Shown: piece by piece, positions 1 to 9,254 of the stretch
Numbering within the stretch: position 1 is the stretch's first letter
How the letters are laid out: each line of letters begins with the position of its first letter
Assembly (NCBI GenBank): GCA_044220545.1
Contig: JBGAQX010000002.1
Span: forward strand, 62,001-126,000
Direction: 5' to 3'
Length of the DNA: 64,000 nt
Origin: Fen-999 sp044220545
Lineage (GTDB): Bacteria > Pseudomonadota > Gammaproteobacteria > Burkholderiales > Rhodocyclaceae
Position numbers and translations under genes: made by a program
The notes under the pieces: model-generated
The model's input: only the letters and a program-made list of their open reading frames with translations
Told to the model about the DNA's origin: nothing
Database searches by the model: none

Positions 1-111
1 CTGCTTTCAGTGGATGCCGTGGCCATGCTGCGCGGTAAAGGCTACAAGGCGCGCCGGATGGAAGATGGTTTTCCCGAATGGCGGGCGGCCGGCTTGCCGG
101 TGGAAGCGTAA
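1..111 (+). CDS. C-terminal end of a rhodanese-domain protein (cut by window edge)
   Basis: Only the last 36 codons are visible, in the frame starting at base 1 and ending in TAA. The residues read like the end of a rhodanese (sulfurtransferase) domain: an AVAMLRGKGYKARRMEDGFP stretch followed by EWRAAGLPVE, the usual closing helix and tail after the catalytic loop. The catalytic cysteine would lie upstream of the window. Such tails occur in stand-alone rhodaneses and in ArsR-type regulators fused to a rhodanese domain; the visible part cannot decide between them. Confidence 0.6.
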   Translation: MLSVDAVAMLRGKGYKARRMEDGFPEWRAAGLPVEA

Positions 112-122
112 GCCGCCGACCA

Positions 123-275
123 TTCATTGTCGGCCCGATCGTCGCGGCGCGGCTCGGCATCCCAAGCGTCGATGTCGGCTCCCCCATGTGGGCGATGCAC
201 GGCATCCGCGAGCGCGCCGGCGCCCATGACCAAACCTGCATGATCGCAGTTTTGGCGGCCGCGTTTGAGAGCTGA
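123..275 (+). pseudogene. 3' relic of an M18 aspartyl aminopeptidase
   Basis: The frame ending in TGA at 275 encodes about 50 residues that match the extreme C-terminus of M18 family aminopeptidases: GPIVAARLGIPSVDVGSPMW, then AMHGIRERAG and a final hydrophobic helix. The AMHxxRE histidine is a metal ligand in this family. Complete members are over 400 residues, and nothing upstream belongs to the family, because the rhodanese gene ends only 12 bases before. There is no suitable start or ribosome site, so this is read as a decayed or truncated gene left by a rearrangement. Confidence 0.7.
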
Positions 276-462
276 TCGGCAAAGGGGCGACCGCCCCGAT
301 CCGTTGTCGAGTATTCCACTGTTGTCATGACGAATGGGCCACAGACGCCGGGCCGGGTGAGCCCGTAGGCTTCGACCCATGGTTCCGGTGGCGGTCCGGA
401 CCCGCGTTCCGCAACCCATTCCCTCCCGCCAGCCCGGACGTCAATCCTTGGAGAGTCGAATC

Positions 463-2874
463 ATGAACAAGCAGAAAAGACCGGCAAGAAAGCTGTTGTC
501 ATCCCTGATCGTGGCGGCGCTGAGCCTGCCTCTGGGCGCCGCCCTCGCTGCGAGTACGGTCGCGGGCGGATTCGGCGACCTGTCCCTGGCGACCCTGGTG
601 CCCAATACCCTGGTGGTGGTGGACCCTGACCTCGAAACGCCCGCCCTGGTCAGCTTCGACGCGGTGGGCGGCTTGCCGGTCAGCGCCCCGGATGCGGCGG
701 GCCTCGGTCGCGCGGCCTTCTTCCATCCCATGGTCAGCAAGATGTACGGCACCTTGAAGCCCGACGACCACCTGCAATTGTGGTCGGCCATCAAGGATCA
801 CCGAGGTGACCAGCGGATCACCTTTGAGCAGCGGGAGAAGGGCGTGCGGGTCGAGGGGGCCTATGTCACCGTGACCGTCACGCCGAAGAGCCGGGTGCGG
901 GAGATCCACAGCCGCTTCCTCTACTTTCCCCAGGTGGACTGGAACTCGATTCTGGATAGTCGCGATGTCGAAGAACAGGCGCTGGCCGCCTACCGGGAGA
1001 GCGCCTGTGGCAAGGAGGGCGACTGCTGGCTGCCGGCGGATCGGGACGGGCAGCGGCAGAACGTCGCCGCCGAGCTGGTGGTGCTGTCCAGCCGTGTGCT
1101 GCAGGGTACCAGCCTGCCGCCCCGGACCGAGCGCCTCGCCTGGCGCTATGGCTATCCGTTTGCCGATGTCTATGTGGATGCCTCCGGCAAGGACGGCGTG
1201 CTGCTGACGGCCAGCAAGCTTCACGACGCCATGCCTCGCGATATCTACGATCAGCCGACCACGACCCTGCAAGTGACGACCGATCCGAATCAGGTCGCCG
1301 CGGCGAACCCGGTGGCGGATGCCCTGGCCACCCACATCATGATCGACGCGGTGGATACCTTCCTGCGCGATCAGGGGCGTGATGGCTACGACGGCGCGGG
1401 CGGCTTCCTGGAGGTTTGGGTGCAATGGGAGCGCGACAACGCGGCGTTCCTGGCCAACGGCGATGGTCCCGTGGCCCACCCGTGGCGCAAGGGCGCCACC
1501 TTGCCGCCGGCGCTGATGTTCATGGGTGAAAAATATGTCGGCGGGGATGTCGTGGCCCACGAGATCACCCACGGCGTAACGAGCTTCACTTCCGGCCTCG
1601 TCTACTCGGGCGAATCCGGCGCCTTGAACGAGTCCTACTCCGACGTCATGGGCAACCTGGTCTTTCCCGACAGCAACCAGAATCTCTGGCTGATGGGCGA
1701 GAACACGAAGCACGGCGCGATCAGGGACATGGTCAGTCCCTCGCAATCCGCCTTCCCGGGCGTCAGGTGGCAGCCGGACCACGTGATGAGCCTGCCCTAT
1801 GCCTGCCTCACCGGTGGCGACCACTGCGTCCATACCTGGTCCGGGGTGCCCAACCTCGCGGCGGTGCTGATCGCCCAGGGTGGGTTCGTGCCGGCCTCCG
1901 GCATCACGGTCGGCCAGGGCATCGGCAGGGAGAAGCTGGCGGTGCTCTACATGCAGACCCTGACCAACATGCGCCTGGGGCCGAGTTCGAATTTCCTGAG
2001 CCAGCGCCTGGCGACCCTCAGCGAGTGCGCGGATCTGGTGGCGTCGGGTTATACCGCCGGCGGCAGCAAGCCCTTCACCGCCAAGGACTGCGCCATCGTC
2101 GCCGAGGCCTTCGACGCGGTCGGCGTGGAGGCGAAGCCCCAGTACGGCTGGATGCGCTTTCAGAACGGCCTGGGCACGGGTGGCGCGGACGTTTCTTTCT
2201 TCGCCGGCGAGCGCTATTTCAACGGTTGCACCGTCGCCGACCAGCGCCTGGCCCTGCGGGGCGACCGGGGCACGGTCCAGGCCTCCACCCTGGCCAGCGG
2301 CCTGAACGTGGACATGGGCGGCTGGGGCGCCTGGGTGTCGTCGCGCGGCGCCGCCACCGATCCCGCCGACCGCTCGGCGACGGTGCATCTCTGGGCGGAC
2401 TGGACGGTGGCCAATCCCACCGTGTCCTTCACCGATACCCCCGCCGTGCCGGCCGGCCTCACCCCGGAGCAATGCCTGACACCGCTGCCGCCGCCGGGAT
2501 CGCCGCCGGTGCATCTGCGTAGCCTCTACAGCACGCAGCGGGTGTCCCACTGGGCCAGCTTCTTCAACGGCGGCCGTTACGACGAGACCGTGAATGGTGG
2601 CGTCCAGTTGCCGGCGGGCTGCTCGGTGATCAACGTGCGCGGCATCGCCATGAACCGCACGGCGCCGGTGGGTAGCGCGGTGCCCGCGATGGACTTCGGT
2701 GACCATGGCTTTAGGGTATCCGCCGGCCAGCCGGGCGATCCGTCGGCCCTCGATGCCTTCGTCCATTCCTGGCACGACGGCCTCACCGCGGTGGCGCTGC
2801 GCGTCGCCTACGACGTGGTCGAGCCCGAAGGCACCGACTGTCTGGTGCCGGGCGCGCTTCAGGACACTCCGTAG
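463..2874 (+). CDS. Secreted M4 (thermolysin-like) metallopeptidase
   Basis: 803 residues. The ATG at 463 was chosen because it follows a GGAGAG ribosome site and opens a clear signal peptide: a basic start, then a hydrophobic core ending ALAAS near residue 30. The zinc site is intact. HEITHG lies at residues 366-371, and GALNESYSD supplies the third ligand Glu390, 24 residues after the first histidine as in thermolysin. The part before the catalytic domain is probably an FTP/PepSY-like propeptide. The last 200 or so residues do not look like protease core and may be a surface or substrate-binding extension. It is expected to be exported and autoprocessed, degrading proteins outside the cytoplasm. 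It stands alone, between an aminopeptidase relic and a toxin-antitoxin pair, so it may be an acquired gene. Confidence 0.88.
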   Translation: MNKQKRPARKLLSSLIVAALSLPLGAALAASTVAGGFGDLSLATLVPNTLVVVDPDLETPALVSFDAVGGLPVSAPDAAGLGRAAFFHPMVSKMYGTLKPDDHLQLWSAIKDHRGDQRITFEQREKGVRVEGAYVTVTVTPKSRVREIHSRFLYFPQVDWNSILDSRDVEEQALAAYRESACGKEGDCWLPADRDGQRQNVAAELVVLSSRVLQGTSLPPRTERLAWRYGYPFADVYVDASGKDGVLLTASKLHDAMPRDIYDQPTTTLQVTTDPNQVAAANPVADALATHIMIDAVDTFLRDQGRDGYDGAGGFLEVWVQWERDNAAFLANGDGPVAHPWRKGATLPPALMFMGEKYVGGDVVAHEITHGVTSFTSGLVYSGESGALNESYSDVMGNLVFPDSNQNLWLMGENTKHGAIRDMVSPSQSAFPGVRWQPDHVMSLPYACLTGGDHCVHTWSGVPNLAAVLIAQGGFVPASGITVGQGIGREKLAVLYMQTLTNMRLGPSSNFLSQRLATLSECADLVASGYTAGGSKPFTAKDCAIVAEAFDAVGVEAKPQYGWMRFQNGLGTGGADVSFFAGERYFNGCTVADQRLALRGDRGTVQASTLASGLNVDMGGWGAWVSSRGAATDPADRSATVHLWADWTVANPTVSFTDTPAVPAGLTPEQCLTPLPPPGSPPVHLRSLYSTQRVSHWASFFNGGRYDETVNGGVQLPAGCSVINVRGIAMNRTAPVGSAVPAMDFGDHGFRVSAGQPGDPSALDAFVHSWHDGLTAVALRVAYDVVEPEGTDCLVPGALQDTP

Positions 2875-2884
2875 GTTCAACGCC

Positions 2885-2905
2885 GGGGCGGCGCCGCGCC
2901 GCCCC
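2885..2905 (+). terminator. GC stem-loop after the M4 protease gene
   Basis: A perfect 9-bp inverted repeat, GGGGCGGCG and CGCCGCCCC around a 3-base loop, begins 10 bases after the protease stop codon. No T-run follows, so termination is plausible but not shown. It also lies beyond the end of the convergent toxin gene and could serve either strand. Confidence 0.45.
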
Positions 2906-2969
2906 GAGAGCGCCAGTGCCTGTTGCGGTGTTTGGTATCGGTATCGAGCACGGGAGTTCCTGAATCGGA

Positions 2970-3509
2970 TTATTCGGGCGGAAACCGCAGCTTCGAAAAG
3001 TTGCGCCCTGCCTGGATGGCGCGCCGCTCGATATCCGCTGCCGACACAAGCCAGCCTTGCTGCTCCAGAAACAACAGGTAGGCGCGCGTGCTGATCTTGC
3101 GGCAGTTGTCCGGCAGTAAGAAGCTGACGCGGGCGATCTTGTGGTCCTCGAACAGGAACACGCCGGTTTGTTGCGGCTGACCAGGGGTAGGTTCTTTCAG
3201 CGCGAAGTCGTTCATGGTCTCCTGGATCGCCAGTTCGCCGAGATTGGCGGTGCGGGCAGCGGCGGGGTTTGCTGCCAGCATTTGCTGGTGATGGCGGAAA
3301 GTGCGGGTTGTGCGTATCGATACCTGGCCGGCGGCGGCCCACTGCGCCAGTTTCTCGCTGGTTGGCGTCTGGTTGCGTGTTACTTCGTGCAGCACCATAT
3401 CGACCAGCACAATCGGCCAGCCGGGCTTGAACAGCAGGTCGAGCGCATCCGCATAGGCCAGCGTGATGAGCGGCCCGGCGTCAGGCAGCAGAACAACATT
3501 CGCGGCCAT
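2970..3509 (-). CDS. PIN-domain toxin of a type II toxin-antitoxin pair
   Basis: 179 residues with the layout of a PIN nuclease: LLPDAGPLITLAYADALD near the N-terminus carries the first acidic residue, VLHEVT the second, and NLGELAIQE with LFEDHKIAR supply the later acidic positions of the Mg-binding site. PIN toxins cut RNA, often tRNA or mRNA, and are held inactive by an antitoxin made from the upstream gene. Here the gene starts 10 bases after the stop of the small gene at 3520-3867, the usual antitoxin-first order. The long C-terminal part (about 45 residues after the last motif) is bigger than in minimal VapC toxins and resembles the DUF3368-like PIN group. Toxicity is inferred, not shown. 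Confidence 0.72.
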   Translation of the reverse strand: MAANVVLLPDAGPLITLAYADALDLLFKPGWPIVLVDMVLHEVTRNQTPTSEKLAQWAAAGQVSIRTTRTFRHHQQMLAANPAAARTANLGELAIQETMNDFALKEPTPGQPQQTGVFLFEDHKIARVSFLLPDNCRKISTRAYLLFLEQQGWLVSAADIERRAIQAGRNFSKLRFPPE

Positions 3510-3519
3510 CGCGAGCGGC

Positions 3520-3867
3520 TCAGCTTGCCAGCGATTTCAGTTGATTGACCATGTCGCGCGTGTCGGCTTCCGGCAATCGCGGCATCGGCAGGTGGGCTTG
3601 CGCCATCAACAGGAAGAGGTCTTCCTCGCTGTCGATTCCCAGCGCGCGCATGGCTTCGTCGCCCGCGAGCCGCCCAAGCGAAAAGTCGAGCAGCCGCCGG
3701 TAATTCTGGTTGCCTGTCGCTTCGGCCGCCTCGAAAGTTTCGACCAGATGGCGAAGCTCGGCGTTGAAGAGCGCATTGACCGAGGTGTCGGTCTTGGCGG
3801 CAATGATTTTGGCGCGCTTGAGGAGATCGCGATCAACCGCGCCGGTGAAATTGACGGTGCTTGCCAT
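3520..3867 (-). CDS. Antitoxin partner of the PIN toxin
   Basis: 115 residues. The ATG at 3867 follows AGGGGCAGGAAA. The open frame runs further upstream, but that part has no ribosome site and would cross the inverted repeat at 3882-3908. The N-terminus (MASTVNFTGAVDRDLLKRAK) followed by TDTSVNALFNAELRHLVE reads like a ribbon-helix-helix DNA-binding domain: a short strand, then two helices. The acidic C-terminal half would wrap the toxin. It likely represses its own operon at the inverted repeat just upstream. No exact family is recognised beyond this architecture. Confidence 0.68.
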   Translation of the reverse strand: MASTVNFTGAVDRDLLKRAKIIAAKTDTSVNALFNAELRHLVETFEAAEATGNQNYRRLLDFSLGRLAGDEAMRALGIDSEEDLFLLMAQAHLPMPRLPEADTRDMVNQLKSLAS

Positions 3868-3881
3868 TTTCCTGCCCCTCG

Positions 3882-3908
3882 GTGATAACACATAAATCAG
3901 TGTATCAC
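3882..3908 (-). promoter_or_regulatory. Inverted-repeat operator of the toxin-antitoxin operon
   Basis: GTGATAACAC and GTGTATCAC form a near-perfect inverted repeat (one base missing in one arm) around an 8-base AT-rich centre. It lies 15 bases upstream of the antitoxin start. This is where self-repressing antitoxins normally bind, and the AT-rich centre probably overlaps the promoter. Confidence 0.6.
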
Positions 3909-4070
3909 TCGAATCTGTGTGCCTGGAAGCGCGCCTGTGTTGCTTCCGGCCGCCAATCTGCCTGCCGCCCTCTAACTGGCATTGACCAGCCGCGCGGGGA
4001 TCGCGACAGCCGTGACCGAGGCAAACGGCGCAAACGGAACCTGAGGTCATCGCGCCACACGGCCCCATGA

Positions 4071-4096
4071 AAGCAAAAAGCCGCACTCGGCGGCTT
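4071..4096 (-). terminator. Intrinsic terminator after the 20-residue peptide gene
   Basis: On the minus strand AAGCCGC-CGAGT-GCGGCTT forms a 7-bp stem with a 5-base loop and runs into TTTTTGCTTT. It follows the stop codon of the small gene at 4125-4187 by about 30 bases and closes a very short transcription unit. Confidence 0.8.
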
Positions 4097-4124
4097 CGTT
4101 CTTGACTACCTTCTTGTCGTGCGG

Positions 4125-4187
4125 CTAGAGCTGATCGTCGTCGTATTCGTGATCCAGATCCGGTACCAGAAAATCTTCACATTCCAT
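4125..4187 (-). CDS. Candidate 20-residue acidic micropeptide
   Basis: The frame reads MECEDFLVPDLDHEYDDDQL and ends in TAG. A strong ribosome site, GGAAGGAGTGGCAACAA, lies directly before the ATG. Nine of the 20 residues are Asp or Glu, with one Cys, one His and one Tyr. There is no signal peptide or membrane segment, so a cytoplasmic role or a metal-binding or protein-binding role is conceivable. It sits alone between an upstream promoter-like block (4233-4264) and an intrinsic terminator (4071-4096), giving a predicted mRNA of only about 150 bases. The family is not recognised. The alternative is a small RNA whose ribosome-site-like purine stretch is coincidental. Confidence 0.55.
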   Translation of the reverse strand: MECEDFLVPDLDHEYDDDQL

Positions 4188-4232
4188 TTGTTGCCACTCC
4201 TTCCTCATCATCATTTGTTGAATTGCACGGAC

Positions 4233-4264
4233 ATCCTAGCTGCCAGATGTAACCGGAATGTGAC
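4233..4264 (-). promoter_or_regulatory. Tandem response-regulator box and -10 element for the micropeptide gene
   Basis: On the minus strand GTCACAT-TCCG-GTTACAT forms two 7-base half-sites with an 11-base period, the arrangement bound by PhoB/OmpR-type response regulators. Eight bases further on is TAGGAT, an acceptable -10, with no clear -35, as expected of an activator-dependent promoter. The predicted start is about 35-40 bases before the peptide ATG. Which regulator binds is unknown; the spacing resembles a Pho box, but the match is not strong enough to name one. Confidence 0.5.
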
Positions 4265-4331
4265 GGCGGAGCAATGGCTCGCGCTCCGGCCGGCCGGCGC
4301 CATCGTGGGTAGCTTGGCCGGGTGGCGAGGG

Positions 4332-6151
<1,820 letters not shown>

Positions 6152-6155
<4 letters not shown>

Positions 6156-6877
6156 GGGGCGATGGTCAGCCAGTGCCAGTGGTCGCCTTCGCAGGCCAGG
6201 GCGTTGCCGGTGGCGCGCCAGTCGCCCAGCACCCAGCGCTGGCAGGCGCGGCCGGCGACATCGAGCTCGTGGCGGGCCTGGCGGTGGGTGTGGCCGTGGA
6301 TCATGTGGCTGACGCCATACTCGTGGAAGGTGGCCGCCACCATGCCGGGGTTGACGTCCATCAGTTCGTCGGTCTTGCCGGTCTTGGCGGTTTCGCTGCG
6401 CTGGCGCAGGGCTTCGATGATGGCGCGGCGCTCGGTCAGCGGCAGGCCGAGGAAATCGCGCTGCCATTGGGCGTTGCGGACCCGGCCGCGAAAGGCCAGG
6501 TAGGCGTGGTCGTCGGTGCACAGCGTGTCGCCGTGCAGCAGCAGGGTCGGCCGGCCGGCGATGCGGTGCACGCCGATGTCGGGCAACAGCGTCACGCCGG
6601 TGGCGGCGGCGAAGGCGTCACCGACCAGGAAGTCGCGATTACCAGGCAGGAAGTAGGCGGCCGTGCCGCTGGCCGTCAGGTTGGCCAGGGCGGCGCAGAC
6701 GCGCTGGTTGAAGGGGTCGGCAAGATCGTCGTCGCCGAGCCAGTAGTCGAACAGGTCGCCCAGGATGTAGAGATCCTGGGCGTCGCGGGCCGGGCCGGCG
6801 AGAAAGTCGACGAACAGGTCGGCCGTTTCCGGCCCGCGGGCCGACAGGTGCAGGTCGGAAACGAACAGACTCGACAC
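6152..6877 (-). CDS. lpxH: UDP-2,3-diacylglucosamine diphosphatase LpxH
   Basis: 241 residues, starting at a GTG. It hydrolyses UDP-2,3-diacylglucosamine to lipid X in lipid A synthesis at the inner membrane. The calcineurin-like metal motifs are present in order: FVSDLHLS, GDLFDYWLGDD, PGNRDFLVG, LHGDTLCTDD and HGHTHRQARHEL. The gene follows ppiB after 21 bases and overlaps recQ by 4. The neighbourhood of cyclophilin genes and cysS is common in betaproteobacteria. Confidence 0.95.
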
Positions 6878-6898
6878 AACGGGTTCAGCAGAACGAAG

Positions 6899-7384
6899 TC
6901 AGCAAACTTCGGCGCGCTCGATGACGACGTCCTCGACCGGCACGTCCTGATGGAAGCCGCTGCGGCCGGTCTTGACGGCCTTGATCTTGTCCACGACGTC
7001 CATGCCGTCGGTGACGCGACCGAAGACGCAGTAGCCCCAGCCGTCCTGGCCGGGGTAGTCGAGGAAGCCGTTGTCGGAAAGGTTGATGAAGAATTGGGCG
7101 CTGGCCGAATGGGGTTCCGAAGTGCGGGCCATGGCGATACTGCCGCGCGCGTTCTTCAGGCCGTTCTTCGCCTCGTTCTCGATGTTGTCGCGCGTCGGCT
7201 TCTGCTTCATGCCGGACGCGAAGCCGCCGCCCTGGATCATGAAGCCGTCGATGACGCGATGGAAGATGGTGTTGTCGTAATGGCCGGACTCGACGTAGGC
7301 GACGAAGTTCTCGACCGTCTTGGGCGCCTTCTCGGCGTCGAGTTCCAGGGTGATGGTGCCGTGGTTGGTGTGCAGTTTGATCAC
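6899..7384 (-). CDS. ppiB: Cytoplasmic peptidyl-prolyl isomerase (cyclophilin B type)
   Basis: 161 residues with no signal peptide, a complete cyclophilin fold. FHRVIDGFMIQGGGF carries the catalytic arginine, followed by ARTSEPHSASAQFFINL and the Trp-containing GQDGWGYCVFGRV. It speeds cis-trans isomerisation of prolyl bonds during folding. It lies 10 bases after a paralogue that has a signal peptide, so the pair supplies cytoplasm and periplasm from one transcript. Confidence 0.94.
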   Translation of the reverse strand: MIKLHTNHGTITLELDAEKAPKTVENFVAYVESGHYDNTIFHRVIDGFMIQGGGFASGMKQKPTRDNIENEAKNGLKNARGSIAMARTSEPHSASAQFFINLSDNGFLDYPGQDGWGYCVFGRVTDGMDVVDKIKAVKTGRSGFHQDVPVEDVVIERAEVC

Positions 7385-7394
7385 GTGACTATCC

Positions 7395-7967
7395 TTACTT
7401 GGTTTCGGTGAGCTTGACGGACTCGATGACGACCGGCGTGGTCGGCACGTTCTGGTGGCCGCCGGCGTTGCCAGTCGGCACCTTGGCGATCTTGTTGACG
7501 ACCTCCATGCCCTGGGTGACCTTGCCGAACACGGCGTAGCCCCAGCCGTCGCGGCCCGGGTAATCGAGGAAGTCGTTGTTCTTCAGGTTGACGAAGAACT
7601 GGGCGCTGGCCGAGTGGGGATCGGGCTTGCGGGCCATCGCCAGCGTGCCGGTCTCGTTCTTCAGGCCGTTCTTGGCCTCGTTCTCGATCGGCGCGCGGGT
7701 GACCTTCTCCTTCATGCCGGGCTCGAAGCCGCCGCCCTGGATCATGAAGTTGTCGATGACGCGATGGAAGACGGTGCCGTTGTAGAAACCGTCCTTGGCG
7801 TATTGCAGGAAGTTGTCGACGGTCTTGGGCGCCTTGTCGCGGTACAGCTCGATGACGATGGTGCCCTGGTTGGTCTTCACCTCGACCGTCGGATTGGCGG
7901 ACCAGGCCGATACGGAAAAAGCACAGGCGGCAAGCAGGGTTGACGCGCGAGCAAACAGTTTGTTCAT
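7395..7967 (-). CDS. ppiA: Periplasmic peptidyl-prolyl isomerase (cyclophilin A type)
   Basis: 190 residues. The first 23 (basic start, ASTLLAACAFSVSAWSA) form a signal peptide, so the protein acts in the periplasm. The cyclophilin core FHRVIDNFMIQGGGF and ARKPDPHSASAQFFVNL is nearly the same as in the downstream ppiB, consistent with local duplication. It is followed by ppiB and lpxH in one run of genes. Confidence 0.93.
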   Translation of the reverse strand: MNKLFARASTLLAACAFSVSAWSANPTVEVKTNQGTIVIELYRDKAPKTVDNFLQYAKDGFYNGTVFHRVIDNFMIQGGGFEPGMKEKVTRAPIENEAKNGLKNETGTLAMARKPDPHSASAQFFVNLKNNDFLDYPGRDGWGYAVFGKVTQGMEVVNKIAKVPTGNAGGHQNVPTTPVVIESVKLTETK

Positions 7968-8025
7968 GGGGTGTGATCTCCGGGGTTGAAACGGGCAGGG
8001 GTGGACCGGCGACGGCGACCGAAGT

Positions 8026-9252
8026 TCAGCCGGCGCCCTCGTGGATGATCTTCCAGCGGCCGTCTTCCTTGATCCAGTACTGCCGCTTTTTCATCTGGTT
8101 GTTGAGGTTGTTGCTCCGGTAGTCCTGCTCGAAAGTGACGACGACGTGCTCTTCCTTGCCGGGGTTGCGGAACATGCTGATATTTTCGGTGCCGACCTTG
8201 ATCCAGGCCTTGCCGGCGTTGACCTTGCGCTTTTGCTCGATCCAGCTTTGCTGGTCGAAGTTGTCCGACTGGAACTTCTTCGAGTAGTGGCGGGCGTAGC
8301 GGTCGGTGTCGCGGCTTTCCCAGTCCTGGCGCCATTCCTCGATCATGGCCAGCAGCGACTTGCGCTCGGTCTGCCAATCGTCGAGCGACAGCCATTCGAT
8401 GCTGTTGCTGATGATGACCGGTGTCAGGCCGACCTGCAGGTTCTCGGCCAGGGCGTCGAGATCCTGGTTGGCGAGCACGACGCAGCCATCGGACGCCTTC
8501 GGCGGCCGGGAAAAGGTGTTCGACGGCGTGCCGTGCAGCCAGATGCCATGGCCGTTGCGGCCCATGCGCCGGTCCCAGTCGTTGGGGTAGCTGATCGGGA
8601 AGGCACCCGAACCGTAGAAGTCGGTCAGCTTCTGGCGCGGCAGGCTGGCGGTGACGTGGTAGATGCCGACGGGAGTGCGCTGGTCGCCTTCCTTGAACTT
8701 CTCGGCGCCCAGCTTGCCGTGGGTGATGTAGTAGTCGGCGATGAAGCGCGGCGCGCCGCCATTCGGCGCGTCGTTCTGGTACACGTAGAGGCGCGACTTC
8801 TGGGTGTCGACGACGACGGCGAACTTCTGGTCGTTGCGCAGTTGCAGCAGGTAGCGCGGCACATAGTTGCCGGTCGGTTTGTTCTTGTAGGCGCGCAGGC
8901 GCGCCACGGCCTCCTCGCGCAGATCGGCCACCTTGTCCTTGGCGGCGCCGCCCTCGCCAAACGAGCTGAGTGGCTTGGTGCGGGCCAGCAACAGGTCACC
9001 CTTGATGAGATGCGCGAGGCGGAAGTTCGGATAGGCGCGGATCAGCGCGTCGGCCTGCTGGATAGCCGGTTCCCAGCGGTTCTGTTCGACCTGCTCGAAC
9101 AACCGCGCCAACAGGGGCTCGGGCCCCGAGTCGGAATAGCGCGGCTGGGCGGCGCTCGATGCAACGAGCGACAGCGTCATGGCCGCCGCGAGGCAAGCCG
9201 CCCGGAGTCGGCGCGGGGCTTGCGGCGGCGGAATGAGCATCGCTTTGGTCAT
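8026..9252 (-). CDS. Periplasmic L,D-transpeptidase (YkuD) with C-terminal NTF2-like domain
   Basis: 408 residues from the ATG at 9252, two bases after the stop of the TPR gene. A signal peptide (hydrophobic stretch ACLAAAMTLSLVASSAA) is followed by a helical region. The YkuD catalytic domain (about 135-285) carries HGTPSNTFSRPPKASDGCVV, the conserved His and the SxGCxxL nucleophile cysteine. The last 110 residues, starting near RSLLAMIEEWRQDWESRDTD, are an NTF2-like domain of the Cds6 type. L,D-transpeptidases cross-link peptidoglycan or attach proteins to it; the exact reaction here is not deducible. The upstream gene ends in the same kind of domain. Confidence 0.85.
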   Translation of the reverse strand: MTKAMLIPPPQAPRRLRAACLAAAMTLSLVASSAAQPRYSDSGPEPLLARLFEQVEQNRWEPAIQQADALIRAYPNFRLAHLIKGDLLLARTKPLSSFGEGGAAKDKVADLREEAVARLRAYKNKPTGNYVPRYLLQLRNDQKFAVVVDTQKSRLYVYQNDAPNGGAPRFIADYYITHGKLGAEKFKEGDQRTPVGIYHVTASLPRQKLTDFYGSGAFPISYPNDWDRRMGRNGHGIWLHGTPSNTFSRPPKASDGCVVLANQDLDALAENLQVGLTPVIISNSIEWLSLDDWQTERKSLLAMIEEWRQDWESRDTDRYARHYSKKFQSDNFDQQSWIEQKRKVNAGKAWIKVGTENISMFRNPGKEEHVVVTFEQDYRSNNLNNQMKKRQYWIKEDGRWKIIHEGAG

Positions 9253-9254
9253 CC

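Noticed and set aside
284..297. GGGGCG/CGCCCC hairpin as terminator of the aminopeptidase relic
   Set aside because: The stem is only 6 bp with a 2-base loop and no T-run follows.
499..3342. A 947-codon open frame on the minus strand through the M4 protease gene
   Set aside because: It has low-complexity Arg/His/Gly-rich content with no domain, while the plus strand has a complete protease with signal peptide and zinc motif. Such frames are shadows in GC-rich DNA.
3868..4086. N-terminal extension of the antitoxin to 188 residues
   Set aside because: The extension has no ribosome site, crosses the inverted-repeat operator and reads as non-protein-like sequence.
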